64,000 bases of DNA, from positions 206,734 through 270,733 of the forward strand of contig NZ_JAAOJA010000007.1 in assembly GCF_013184545.1 (NCBI RefSeq), given 5' to 3'. This DNA is from Pseudomonas tumuqii. GTDB taxonomy: Bacteria > Pseudomonadota > Gammaproteobacteria > Pseudomonadales > Pseudomonadaceae. Shown piece by piece: positions 37,174-45,459 of this stretch (position 1 is its first letter; the number at the start of each line of letters is the position of its first letter). The position numbers and the translations under genes were made by a program. The notes under the pieces are model-generated. The model was not told the origin of the DNA. It ran no database searches and saw nothing but the letters and a program-made list of their open reading frames with translations.

Positions 37174-37316
37174 CAGACGTCGCGCTGTCGCGCAGCAAAC
37201 CGGATGGACATAGCGTATCTGTCGGCTTGTGGATACCTGTGGGAGGGGCTTTAGCCGCGAGAATGTGCCAGTCCAGTCGCGGCTAAAGCGGAACGCCGCC
37301 CGGCCGCTCCCACAGA
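37174..37316. repeat. REP-type palindrome with conserved left flank
   Basis: The segment CGCGCTGTCGCGCAGCAAAC through GTCGGCTTGTGGATACCTGT is shared with 40262-40322. It is followed by an imperfect stem whose inner arms CTTTAGCCGCGA and TCGCGGCTAAAG and outer arms CTGTGGGAG and CTCCCACAG pair. The rest of 37109-37509 holds only short GC-rich inverted repeats and the leader of the dehydrogenase gene. Confidence 0.65.
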
Positions 37317-37509
37317 AGCGACATCTTATTAGTGTCGCGACACTAGCAGCCCCTCCCGGGGCTGCGCTCCCGTCAACAACCCGCACACCCAGTAGAGCCT
37401 GCCGTCGCCGGGCGATATTCAGCATCCAGCGCTGCTGGACGAGCGCTTTCAGCATCCTCGTCTGTAGCCTCTGCATAGACTGGAAGCTGTCTCGGAACAG
37501 GACTCGACC

Positions 37510-38967
37510 ATGCTCAAGAATCGTTTGAAAGACCCCAGCCTGCTGGTAGAACTCGCCTACATCGATGGCCAGTGGATCGCTGCCGATAACGCAGCCACCC
37601 TGGATGTCGTCGACCCCGCCAACGGCGAGTGCCTGGCCCGGGTGCCGGCTCTGCAAGGCGGCGAAACCCGCCGCGCCATCGAAGCCGCCGAACGCGCCTG
37701 GCCGGCCTGGCGTGCGCGTCCTGCGGCAGAACGTGCTGCGCTGCTGGAGCGTTGGTATCAGGCCATGCTCGATAATCTCGACGATCTGGCCTTGATCATG
37801 ACCTGCGAGCAGGGCAAGCCGCTCCATGAAGCCCAGGGCGAAATCCGCTACGGCGCCAGCTTCGTCAAATGGTTCGCCGAGGAGGCCCGTCGGATTTACG
37901 GCGAAACCATTCCGGCGCCCAGTGGCGACCGCCGCCTGCTGACCCTGAAACAGCCGGTCGGGGTCTGCGCCGCCATCACTCCGTGGAATTTCCCCAACGC
38001 GATGATCACCCGCAAGTGCGCGCCGGCTCTGGCGGCCGGCTGCCCGGTGATCGTCAAGCCTTCGGACCTGACGCCGCTGTCGGCGTTGGCACTGGCCGTG
38101 CTGGCCGAGCGGGTCGGCATTCCTGCCGGGGTGTTCAACGTAGTCACCGGCATGCCGGCCGGGATCGGCGAGGAACTGACCGGCAACCCGACCGTGCGCA
38201 AGATTTCCTTCACCGGCTCGACCGCTGTGGGCAGCTTGCTGATGCGCCAGAGCGCCGATCAGATCAAGCGCCTCAGCCTCGAATTGGGCGGCAACGCGCC
38301 CTTTATCGTGTTCGACGATGCCGACCTGGAGCAGGCGGTGGCCGGGGTCATGCAGAGCAAGTTCCGCAACGCCGGACAGACCTGCGTCTGCGCCAATCGG
38401 ATCCTGGTGCAAGAGGGCATCTACGAGCGCTTCGCCCAGCGCCTGGTGGAGGAAGTGGGCAAGCTCAAGATCGGTAATGGCCTGGAGGAGGGCGTGACCA
38501 TCGGCCCGCTGATCAATGCGGCGGCGGTGAGCAAGGTCGCCCGGCATATCGACGATGCCCTGAGTAAAGGGGGGCGTTTGCTCTGCGGCGGCATCCCCGC
38601 GTGCGACAGCCAGTTCGTCCAGCCGACGGTACTCGGCGAGGCGCATGCCGGCATGCTGTTGGCCAACGAGGAAACCTTCGGCCCGGTGGCGCCCTTGATG
38701 CGTTTCACCGACGAGGCCGAAGCGCTGGCCCTGGCCAATGCCACGCCCTATGGCTTGGCCGCGTACTTTTTCACCCAGGATCTGCGCCGCTCTTGGCGTT
38801 TCGGCGAGGCACTGGAGTTCGGCATGGTCGGCCTCAATACCGGGCTCATCTCCATGGAGGTCGCGCCGTTCGGCGGTATGAAGCAGTCCGGCCTGGGCCG
38901 CGAGGGCTCCAAGTACGGCCTGGACGAGTACCTGGAAGTCAAGGCCTTCCATATCGGCGGGCTCTAG
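37510..38967 (+). CDS. gabD: succinate-semialdehyde dehydrogenase-type enzyme (GabD-like)
   Basis: The 485-residue aldehyde dehydrogenase shows AITPWNFPNAMITRKCAPAL, ISFTGSTAVGSLLM, the catalytic Glu in LELGGNAPFIVFDDAD and the active Cys in GQTCVCANRILVQ, the doublet typical of GabD. The C-terminus GGMKQSGLGREGSKYGLDEY also matches GabD and glutarate-semialdehyde dehydrogenase (DavD). It would complete 4-aminobutyrate or 5-aminovalerate degradation with the class-III aminotransferase at 42595. It opens a co-directional pair with the tartrate dehydrogenase-like gene. Confidence 0.85.
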   Translation: MLKNRLKDPSLLVELAYIDGQWIAADNAATLDVVDPANGECLARVPALQGGETRRAIEAAERAWPAWRARPAAERAALLERWYQAMLDNLDDLALIMTCEQGKPLHEAQGEIRYGASFVKWFAEEARRIYGETIPAPSGDRRLLTLKQPVGVCAAITPWNFPNAMITRKCAPALAAGCPVIVKPSDLTPLSALALAVLAERVGIPAGVFNVVTGMPAGIGEELTGNPTVRKISFTGSTAVGSLLMRQSADQIKRLSLELGGNAPFIVFDDADLEQAVAGVMQSKFRNAGQTCVCANRILVQEGIYERFAQRLVEEVGKLKIGNGLEEGVTIGPLINAAAVSKVARHIDDALSKGGRLLCGGIPACDSQFVQPTVLGEAHAGMLLANEETFGPVAPLMRFTDEAEALALANATPYGLAAYFFTQDLRRSWRFGEALEFGMVGLNTGLISMEVAPFGGMKQSGLGREGSKYGLDEYLEVKAFHIGGL

Positions 38968-39012
38968 GTTTTCGAACCGGCCTGATTGACGCGAATTCGA
39001 CAAGGTGACGAC

Positions 39013-40092
39013 ATGAGCAAGACATTCAAAATCGCCGCTATCGCTGGCGACGGCATCGGCAAGGAAGTGCTGCCCGAGGGGCTGCGGGTGCTGGAGCAGG
39101 CGGCACGCAAGTGGGACCTGGACCTGAGCATCGAAGTGCTCGATTGGGCGCACTGCGATTACTACCTCGAACACGGGCAGATGATGCCCGCCGACTGGTT
39201 CGAACAGCTGAAAGGCTTCGATGCCATCTACTTCGGCGCCGTGGGCTGGCCGGACAAGGTGCCGGACCATATTTCCCTGTGGGGCTCGCTGCTCAAGTTC
39301 CGCCGCGACTTCGATCAGTATGTGAATATCCGCCCGGTGCGCTTGTTCCCCGGCGTGCCCTGCCCCCTGGCCGGACGCGAACCTGGCGATATTGACTTCG
39401 TGGTGATCCGCGAAAATACCGAAGGCGAATACTCCTCGGTGGGCGGCAAGATGTTCGAAGGCAGCGAACACGAGTTCGTACTGCAGGAGTCGGTGTTCAC
39501 CCGCCGAGGCGTGGATCGGATTCTCAAGTACGCCTTCGACCTAGCGCAGACCCGACCGCGCAAGCGTTTGACCGCGGCGACCAAGTCCAACGGCATCTCG
39601 ATCAGCATGCCTTACTGGGACGAGCGCACCGCGCTGATGGCCGAGCAGTACCCGGAGATCACCTGGGACAAGCAGCATATCGACATTCTCTGTGCGCGCT
39701 TCGTGTTGCAGCCGGATCGCTTCGATGTGGTGGTGGCGTCGAACCTGTTCGGCGACATCCTTTCCGATCTGGGCCCGGCCTGCGCCGGCACCATCGGCAT
39801 CGCGCCTTCGGCCAACCTCGACCCCGAGCGACGCTTCCCGTCGCTGTTCGAACCGGTGCACGGTTCGGCCCCGGATATCTACGGGCGCAACATCGCCAAC
39901 CCTATCGCCATGATCTGGTCCGGTGCCTTGATGCTGGATTTCCTCGGCAATGGCGATGAGCGTTACCGCGCCGCTCACGACGGGATTCTCAAGGCCATCG
40001 AGCAGATCATCGCCCAAGGGCCGATCACGCCCGATCTCGGCGGCCAAGGCTCGACCCAGGACGTCGGCAAGGCGATCGCCGCGGCGCTTTAG
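39013..40092 (+). CDS. tartrate dehydrogenase/D-malate dehydrogenase family enzyme
   Basis: The 359-residue decarboxylating dehydrogenase belongs to the isopropylmalate/isocitrate dehydrogenase fold. Landmarks are AAIAGDGIGKEVLPEGLRVL, FGAVGWPDKVPDHISLWGSL, VVIRENTEGEYSSVGGKM and NLFGDILSDLGPACAGTIGI. The GAVGWP and WGSLLKFRR segments point to tartrate dehydrogenase/DmlA rather than LeuB. It oxidises D-malate, L-tartrate or related hydroxy acids to 2-oxo acids with Mn2+ and NAD. ATG 39013 has AAGGTGA just ahead. It probably feeds carbon from this catabolic region into central metabolism. Confidence 0.82.
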   Translation: MSKTFKIAAIAGDGIGKEVLPEGLRVLEQAARKWDLDLSIEVLDWAHCDYYLEHGQMMPADWFEQLKGFDAIYFGAVGWPDKVPDHISLWGSLLKFRRDFDQYVNIRPVRLFPGVPCPLAGREPGDIDFVVIRENTEGEYSSVGGKMFEGSEHEFVLQESVFTRRGVDRILKYAFDLAQTRPRKRLTAATKSNGISISMPYWDERTALMAEQYPEITWDKQHIDILCARFVLQPDRFDVVVASNLFGDILSDLGPACAGTIGIAPSANLDPERRFPSLFEPVHGSAPDIYGRNIANPIAMIWSGALMLDFLGNGDERYRAAHDGILKAIEQIIAQGPITPDLGGQGSTQDVGKAIAAAL

Positions 40093-40147
40093 TCGCGCAT
40101 TCACGGCGGACCGACGCAAGCCTCCAGAATAGTGTGCGTCACCCTTT

Positions 40148-40176
40148 AGCCCGCTCACACTGCGGGCTTTTTTTTG
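40148..40176 (+). terminator. terminator of the gabD/tartrate dehydrogenase unit
   Basis: The stem AGCCCGC-TCACACT-GCGGGCT is followed by eight T residues. Confidence 0.85.
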
Positions 40177-40322
40177 CGCCTTAATCGGGCATGGGTCTGA
40201 TGCTGCCCCGAGTCCGGTAGCAGCCGATTTTAGCCGCGTCATGTAAGGGGCCGCTCGCCGTCTTCGACGCCGCGCTGTCGCGCAGCAAACTGGGGGCAAT
40301 TGCGTCTATCGGCTTGTGGGTA

Positions 40323-40380
40323 CCTGTAGGAGCGGGCCATGCCCGCGATGTGTTTCGCGGGCATGGCCCGCTCCTACAGG
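40323..40380. repeat. REP element, 26-bp perfect hairpin
   Basis: Two 26-base arms, starting CCTGTAGGAGCGGGCCATGC, are exact reverse complements around a 6-base loop. It is a typical intergenic REP of pseudomonads. Its left flank (40262-40322) resembles that of the element at 37174. Beyond it the AT-rich stretch 40381-40447 is the likely promoter of the next gene. Confidence 0.85.
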
Positions 40381-40447
40381 TCTTTGTGCAGATTAAATTT
40401 CTATATATAAAACAATTAGTTATTTTTTGTTTGATAAGAGGCTGCGT

Positions 40448-41278
40448 ATGCATATATTGCTGGTTGGGCTACTGGCTTGTGCCTTGCACACCGTGAGCCG
40501 GGCGAGCCCGCCTATCGACGTGACCATCCTCTGCGATGCCGGCTACCCGCCATACAGCTATGCCGAGGGAGACCAAGCCAAGGGCCTTTACCACGATATT
40601 CTGCGCGCTGCCTTTGCCCGCATGCCGGAGTATCGCGTGCACATTCGCCCCATGCCCTGGGCGCGCGGCCTGGCGGAGTTGGCCAAGGGCCGAGCCTTGG
40701 CCCTCTACCCGCCTTACTACCGGCCCGGCGAGCGGCCGTGGATGGACTACTCGCGGCCGATATTGCGGGAGAAGCTGGTGGTCTTCGTGCGCGCCGAGGT
40801 GGCTCGAACACTCCCGGACGGGCGATTTCCGCACGCCTATGGCGGCCTGCGCATCGGCCAGAACCGGGGCTTTATCAATATCCTCGACCAGAACTACCAG
40901 CTCATGCTGGCCAGAGGCGAACTGCGGCAGATCTATGGCAAGGACAACCGCACCAACCTGGCCATGCTCTACCGCGGGCGACTGGATGCCTATATCAATG
41001 ACCGCCGTGCCGTCCTCTGGGAACTGGAACGGATGCAGCGCGACGGCGTCTTTGGGGAAAAGGCTCTGGATTGGATAGTCGAAGGGCCCTGGCTCTCCGG
41101 TGAGGAGGGGCATCTCGGTTATACCCGGGTCAACCCGTCGGCTTATCCCTACAAGGACGATTTCAAGCAACGCCTCGACGCCATCCTGGCCGATCTGGAG
41201 CGTGAAGGCAGCATCATCCGCCTGGCAAAGCGCTACGATCTGTTCAACCCCTTGTTCTCCCAAACCGAGGGGATATAG
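40448..41278 (+). CDS. periplasmic substrate-binding domain protein (SBP_bac_3-like)
   Basis: The 276-residue protein has a short signal peptide (MHILLVGLLACALHTVSRAS) and a two-lobe amino-acid-type binding fold: DVTILCDAGYPPYSYAEGDQ, YHDILRAAFARMPEYRVHI and a C-terminal KQRLDAILADLEREGSIIRL. No permease or ATPase gene adjoins it, so it is an orphan binding protein or a sensory partner of a chemoreceptor or kinase. AAGAGG before ATG 40448 is a good ribosome binding site. The ligand is unknown. Confidence 0.78.
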   Translation: MHILLVGLLACALHTVSRASPPIDVTILCDAGYPPYSYAEGDQAKGLYHDILRAAFARMPEYRVHIRPMPWARGLAELAKGRALALYPPYYRPGERPWMDYSRPILREKLVVFVRAEVARTLPDGRFPHAYGGLRIGQNRGFINILDQNYQLMLARGELRQIYGKDNRTNLAMLYRGRLDAYINDRRAVLWELERMQRDGVFGEKALDWIVEGPWLSGEEGHLGYTRVNPSAYPYKDDFKQRLDAILADLEREGSIIRLAKRYDLFNPLFSQTEGI

Positions 41279-41294
41279 CAGGCTGTCTCAGCTC

Positions 41295-41354
41295 GTAGGG
41301 TGCGCTGCGCGCACCAGGCACCCACTTGTCAATGGTGCGCACGGCGCACCCTAC
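41295..41354. repeat. GTAGGGTGCGC inverted repeat
   Basis: Arms 41295-41315 and 41334-41354 pair with two mismatches by eye. It is of the same family as 16994-17055, 60253-60306 and the half-site at 63537. It sits between converging genes and may help end transcription. Confidence 0.75.
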
Positions 41355-41395
41355 ACACTGACGGCATCTAGCAGGCGTCGAATGCGAAGAACCTG

Positions 41396-42322
41396 CTAGT
41401 AACCCTGCTTGCGATCAATCTGGCCGAGCATGGGCTCGCCGCGTTGATGCCGGCGGATATTCTCCAGCAGCACACCAAATGCGCTTTCCGGTTGGGTCAT
41501 CGCGGCGATATGCGGCGTCAGCAGAATCTGCGGGTGGTGCCAGAAGGGTTGGTCCGGCGCGGCAGGTTCTTGTTGCAGTACGTCGAGCACTGCGGCGCTG
41601 AGCTGGCCGCTGGCCAGAGCGTCGAGCAAGTCTTCTTCCACCAGGTGGCCGCCGCGACCCATATTGACCAGCGCGGCGCCTTTGGGCAGGTGCTGGAACA
41701 GCTGACGGTCGAGAATCCCTTGGGTTTGCTCGGTCAGCGGCAGGACGCACAGCAGAATGTCGCACTGGCCGAGGAAAGCCGGCAGCTGCTCGGCGCCGGC
41801 AAAACAATCGACCCCGGGTATGCGGTGTTGGCTGCGCGCCCAGCCCGACAGGGCAAAGCCATAGGGTTGCAAGCTGGCGAGTATCTGCCGGGCTTGCAGG
41901 CCGAGGCCGAGAACGCCGACCCGGCGTTTCTGCGCGGGCACCAGGCGGTGCGCTTGCCAGCGTCTTTCAGTCTGCTGCTGACGGTAGCGGAGCATGTCCC
42001 GGTGCAGGGCGAGTACGGCGAAGCTGGCGTATTCGCACATGCCCTGGGTGATGCCCGGATCGAGCAAACGGACCACCGGCATGCTCGCCGGCAAGCGGCC
42101 GAGGTCGAGCTGGTCGACCCCTGCCGACAAGGCGAACAGCACCTGCAGGTTCGGCAGCAGTGTCTCGAGATCGTCCGGCGCCTGCCAGGCCGCCAGATAG
42201 TGAATATCCCGCGGGTCGCCGATATCCGGCCAGGCGCGCCATTCGATATCCGGGGCCTGTTCGGCGAACAGCACTTTCCATTGTTCGCCGCGCACCGGGT
42301 CGGCTTTATAGAGCAGGGCCAT
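41396..42322 (-). CDS. ghrA: glyoxylate/hydroxypyruvate reductase (GhrA-like)
   Basis: The 308-residue D-2-hydroxyacid dehydrogenase has a Rossmann motif RVGVLGLGLQARQILASLQ near residue 134, the substrate-side LSAGVDQLD, and the catalytic set with Arg in NMGRGGHLVEEDLLDAL, a Glu and His in PHIAAMTQPESA. It reduces glyoxylate or hydroxypyruvate with NADPH in E. coli GhrA. Here it may remove glyoxylate released by the amine dehydrogenases of this region. It is divergent from the aminotransferase gene, and the 272-base spacer holds nested inverted repeats. Confidence 0.85.
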   Translation of the reverse strand: MALLYKADPVRGEQWKVLFAEQAPDIEWRAWPDIGDPRDIHYLAAWQAPDDLETLLPNLQVLFALSAGVDQLDLGRLPASMPVVRLLDPGITQGMCEYASFAVLALHRDMLRYRQQQTERRWQAHRLVPAQKRRVGVLGLGLQARQILASLQPYGFALSGWARSQHRIPGVDCFAGAEQLPAFLGQCDILLCVLPLTEQTQGILDRQLFQHLPKGAALVNMGRGGHLVEEDLLDALASGQLSAAVLDVLQQEPAAPDQPFWHHPQILLTPHIAAMTQPESAFGVLLENIRRHQRGEPMLGQIDRKQGY

Positions 42323-42393
42323 GGGTATTTTCTCCTATAAACGGAAATAGCCAGAATGCCCGAGTGGCAGAGCAGTAAATATCGTAAGAGCCG

Positions 42394-42470
42394 CGGCAAA
42401 CGCATTGCGTCGGGCTATATGGAACGAATTTCGACAGATTCCATGTACTGAAGGATTCTGCCGTTTGCCG
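42394..42470. promoter_or_regulatory. nested inverted repeats in the ghrA/aminotransferase spacer
   Basis: Outer arms CGGCAAACG (42394-42402) and CGTTTGCCG (42462-42470) are perfect. Inner arms ATGGAA (42419-42424) and TTCCAT (42439-42444) are nearly concentric. The position between divergent promoters fits an operator, for example for the Lrp-type protein encoded at 44690. Confidence 0.45.
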
Positions 42471-42594
42471 GGGTGAAAACAGTCGATCCGAATTTCTCAG
42501 GGGCCAAGTTCGGCGTAGAGCGTTGTGGCGAAGGCTTAACCTGAAGCTCATCGCAGCCGCCTCCCGGTTGCCGGGCTCACTTATGGGAGATGCC

Positions 42595-43893
42595 ATGAAC
42601 AGCAAAGTCGAAGAAACCCCTTATCTGCTCCAGCAGCGTGATCAGTTCGTGCCACGTGGCTTGGTCACTGCCCATCCGCTGGTCGTCGACCGCGCCCAGG
42701 GTGCCGAACTGTGGGATGTGGACGGCAGGCGTTACCTGGACTTCGTCGGCGGTATCGGTGTGATGAACATCGGCCACAATCATCCGAAGGTGGTCGCGGC
42801 GGTGCAGGCGCAGATGCAGAAGGTCACCCACGCCTGCTTCCAGGTAGTGGCCTATCAGCCCTATCTCGATCTGGTACAACGCTTGTGCGAGTTGGTCGCT
42901 GGCTCCAGTGGCATTGCGCATAAGGCGGCACTGTTCACCTCGGGTGCAGAGGCTGTGGAGAATGCGGTGAAGATTGCCCGCGCCCATACCAAGCGCCCGG
43001 CAGTGATCTCCTTCCGTGGTGGTTTCCATGGCCGTACCCTGCTCGGTACGACCCTGACCGGCATGAGCCAGCCCTATAAGCAGAACTTCGGCATGGCGCC
43101 CGAGGTGTTCCATACGCCGTATCCGAATGCCTATCGTGGTTTCACCAGCGAGATGGCGCTGCAGGCCCTCAACGAGTTGTTCGCCACCCAGGTCTCGCCG
43201 GATCGCGTAGCCGCGATCATTATCGAGCCGGTACAGGGCGACGGCGGTTTTCTCTCGGCGCCAGTCGAGTTTCTCCGCGCGCTGCGGGCGCTGACCGAAC
43301 AACATGGCATCGTCTTGATCCTCGATGAAGTGCAGACCGGCTTCGGCCGCACCGGCAAATGGTTCGGTTTCCAGAACGCGGGGATTCAGCCGGATCTGGT
43401 CACCGTGGCCAAGAGCCTCGCCGCTGGCTTGCCGATCTCGGGCGTGGTTGGTCGTGCGGAAATCATGGATGCGCCGGCCCCCGGTGGTCTCGGCGGTACC
43501 TACGGCGGTAACGCGCTGGCTTGCGCGGCGGCGTTGGCGGTGATCGAGACCTACGAGCAGGAACAGCTGCTGGCACGCGGCGACAAGCTGGGCGAACGTC
43601 TGCGTCAGGGCCTGCAGCGCCTGCAGGCGCGCTACCCGCAGCAGATCGGTGATGTACGCGGCACCGGCCTTATGCTGGCGATCGAGCTGGTCAAGGACGA
43701 TGCTGCCCGCAGCCCGGATGCCGAACTCAACCAGAAGCTCATCGATGAGGCTCGTAACGGCGGCCTGCTGGTGATCAAATGTGGCGTGTACCGCAACGTG
43801 CTGCGTTTCCTCGCGCCTCTGGTCGCCGAAGAAGCGCAGATCGACGAAGCCCTGGATATTCTCGAGGCGGCCCTGGCGCGCGTATTGAGTTGA
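42595..43893 (+). CDS. gabT: 4-aminobutyrate-type aminotransferase (GabT-like)
   Basis: The 432-residue class-III aminotransferase starts at ATG 42595 behind TGGGAGA. Motifs: FTSGAEAVENAVKIARAHT, SFRGGFHGRTLLGTTLTG, LILDEVQTGFGRTGKWFGFQ and the PLP lysine in VTVAKSLAAGLPISGVVGRA. These match GabT/DavT, which move the omega-amino group of 4-aminobutyrate or 5-aminovalerate to 2-oxoglutarate. The product semialdehyde is the substrate of the GabD-like enzyme at 37510. A HAD gene and an Lrp regulator follow on the same strand. Confidence 0.9.
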   Translation: MNSKVEETPYLLQQRDQFVPRGLVTAHPLVVDRAQGAELWDVDGRRYLDFVGGIGVMNIGHNHPKVVAAVQAQMQKVTHACFQVVAYQPYLDLVQRLCELVAGSSGIAHKAALFTSGAEAVENAVKIARAHTKRPAVISFRGGFHGRTLLGTTLTGMSQPYKQNFGMAPEVFHTPYPNAYRGFTSEMALQALNELFATQVSPDRVAAIIIEPVQGDGGFLSAPVEFLRALRALTEQHGIVLILDEVQTGFGRTGKWFGFQNAGIQPDLVTVAKSLAAGLPISGVVGRAEIMDAPAPGGLGGTYGGNALACAAALAVIETYEQEQLLARGDKLGERLRQGLQRLQARYPQQIGDVRGTGLMLAIELVKDDAARSPDAELNQKLIDEARNGGLLVIKCGVYRNVLRFLAPLVAEEAQIDEALDILEAALARVLS

Positions 43894-43987
43894 ACTAAAC
43901 CCTCGATCTGCGCGCGTTAATGGTGCGCCGATCGAGGAGGTTTTTGGAGCATGGATTGATGAAGTGCATCCGAGGAGGCTACATACC

Positions 43988-44644
43988 ATGGACCTGACTG
44001 ATTACCGTGCGCTGCTGATCGATTGCGATGAAGTCCTGGTCGATCGCGACTCCGGCATCTGGACGGCCTTGCAGCCGTTGCTTGAAAACCGTCCCGGCGT
44101 GTTGGGACGGGAAGAGGTACTGAGCGAGTTCAACGAGGCGGTGCGCGCACTCTATCCGCGCTTCTCCGAGCTGGGCTTCAGTGGCTTGCTGTGCTTCGCC
44201 CATCGCCAATTGGCCGAGCGCCTGGGGCTCAAGGTCAGCTGGGAGGAGGGGATGACGTTCGCCCGTTCGGTACGCAACTGGTCGCTGTTCGAAGACGCGC
44301 CCGGTGCCATGCTGTATCTGCACAAGTTCTATCGGCTGCTGGTGCATGGGGACCGCGATGCCGAGGATCGCGAATCGCTCTGCGAGCGACTGGGAATCAT
44401 GCCCGAGGATTTACTCTCCCCGGCCAGCAAGCCATTGGAGGACCGCGCCTGGTTGCTCGCCAACGAGCTCAAGGCCGAGGATATTCTGCAGGTGTCGAGG
44501 TACCCCGCCGAGTCACCCGCATCGGCGGGGTTGTGCCTGATAAATCGTGGCCATGGCCACTATACTCAGCAGTGTCCGGCGGACTATTACATAAACAGCA
44601 TGGCCGATCTGGTCGCTCAGCATCAGCTGTCTTTGCGGCGCTGA
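43988..44644 (+). CDS. HAD-superfamily hydrolase
   Basis: The 218-residue protein begins MDLTDYRALLIDCDEVLVDR, with the nucleophile pair Asp-Cys-Asp in motif I. The cap covers about residues 20-90, and the lysine-type motif lies near SPASKPLEDRAWLLANEL. The C-terminus (LCLINRGHGHYTQQCPADYY) is the usual last strand of the fold. It is more distant from the two type II-like proteins at 17602 and 23388. ATG 43988 is preceded by GGAGGCT. It lies between GabT-like and Lrp genes, repeating the association of HAD proteins with PLP enzymes. The substrate is unknown. Confidence 0.78.
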   Translation: MDLTDYRALLIDCDEVLVDRDSGIWTALQPLLENRPGVLGREEVLSEFNEAVRALYPRFSELGFSGLLCFAHRQLAERLGLKVSWEEGMTFARSVRNWSLFEDAPGAMLYLHKFYRLLVHGDRDAEDRESLCERLGIMPEDLLSPASKPLEDRAWLLANELKAEDILQVSRYPAESPASAGLCLINRGHGHYTQQCPADYYINSMADLVAQHQLSLRR

Positions 44645-44689
44645 CTTTGCTAGAAAGACTGCCTAAAAATAGCGATCGAGAGGTACGCA

Positions 44690-45178
44690 ATGGAAGGTTT
44701 AGTCAAGCTGGACCGAATCGACATCAATATTCTGGTCGAATTGCAGAAAGACGGTCGCATCACCAACGTCAAACTGGCCGATGCGGTCGGCCTATCGGCC
44801 AGCCCCTGCCTGCAACGGGTCAAGCGGCTCGAATCGGCCGGCTATATTTCCGGCTATAAGGCCCACCTCAATCTGGCCAAGATCACCGACTCGGTGACGG
44901 TATTCACCGAGATCACCCTCCACGACCACAAACGCGAAGACTTCGCCAAATTCGAGTCCAATATCCGCTTGGTCGATGAGGTGCTCGAGTGCCACTTGAT
45001 CAGCGGCGGCTACGATTATCTGGTGCGCTTCATGACTAGCAGCATCCAGCATTATCAGGCGGTGATGGAAGGCCTGCTGGACAAGAACATTGGCATTTCC
45101 AAGTACTTCAGTTACATCGTCATCAAGTCGCCTGTGCTGAAAGATGGGATCCCGCTGCGCAAACTGTTGCGTCATTGA
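44690..45178 (+). CDS. Lrp/AsnC-family regulator (copy 2)
   Basis: The 162-residue regulator has the N-terminal helix-turn-helix LDRIDINILVELQKDGRITN plus LADAVGLSASPCLQRVKRLE, and a RAM domain with ISGGYDYLVRFMTSSIQHYQ. It is similar throughout to the regulator at 20743. GAGAGGTACGCA precedes the ATG. The gene is 45 bases after the HAD gene and most likely controls the gabT-HAD-lrp unit and possibly the divergent ghrA-like gene in answer to an amino acid. Confidence 0.87.
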   Translation: MEGLVKLDRIDINILVELQKDGRITNVKLADAVGLSASPCLQRVKRLESAGYISGYKAHLNLAKITDSVTVFTEITLHDHKREDFAKFESNIRLVDEVLECHLISGGYDYLVRFMTSSIQHYQAVMEGLLDKNIGISKYFSYIVIKSPVLKDGIPLRKLLRH

Positions 45179-45276
45179 TCTGTACTCGCACATTCAATAG
45201 GGTAAAGCACGTCACCAGAACCGCAGCAGTTTTTGCCTTGGCTTCAGCCGGCCAGTTATTGGCATTTTTTTTGTCT

Positions 45277-45372
45277 CAGGGCACTACCGCGCCTCCTTCT
45301 TTGAGTTTGGTGCGCCAAGCATGCAGGGTGGCTTGGCAGATGCCTTCTTGACGCGACAACTCGGCCACTTAC
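45277..45372 (-). mobile_element. transposase fragment (OrfA-type helix-turn-helix)
   Basis: Read on the minus strand, this short piece gives VAELSRQEGICQATLHAWRT and then KLKEGGAVVP. It resembles the N-terminal HTH region of IS3/IS911-type OrfA transposases (the usual form is VAELAREEGISEATLYNWR). Only about 30 codons are left, with no terminal repeats recognised. It abuts the truncated chemoreceptor and was probably part of the event that removed its 5' half. Confidence 0.55.
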
Positions 45373-45459
45373 ATGTTTAGTCGGCAGCGTTGAATACCCC
45401 GCCTGAGTCTGTGCAAAGAAGGCCTGCCGGCACCCAGTAGGTGACCCAGGGGCGACGTA

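Noticed and set aside
37117..39471. Open frame of 784 codons on the minus strand across the gabD-like gene and its spacer
   Set aside because: The plus strand encodes an unmistakable aldehyde dehydrogenase with catalytic motifs. The minus frame has no recognisable fold and runs through a REP element.
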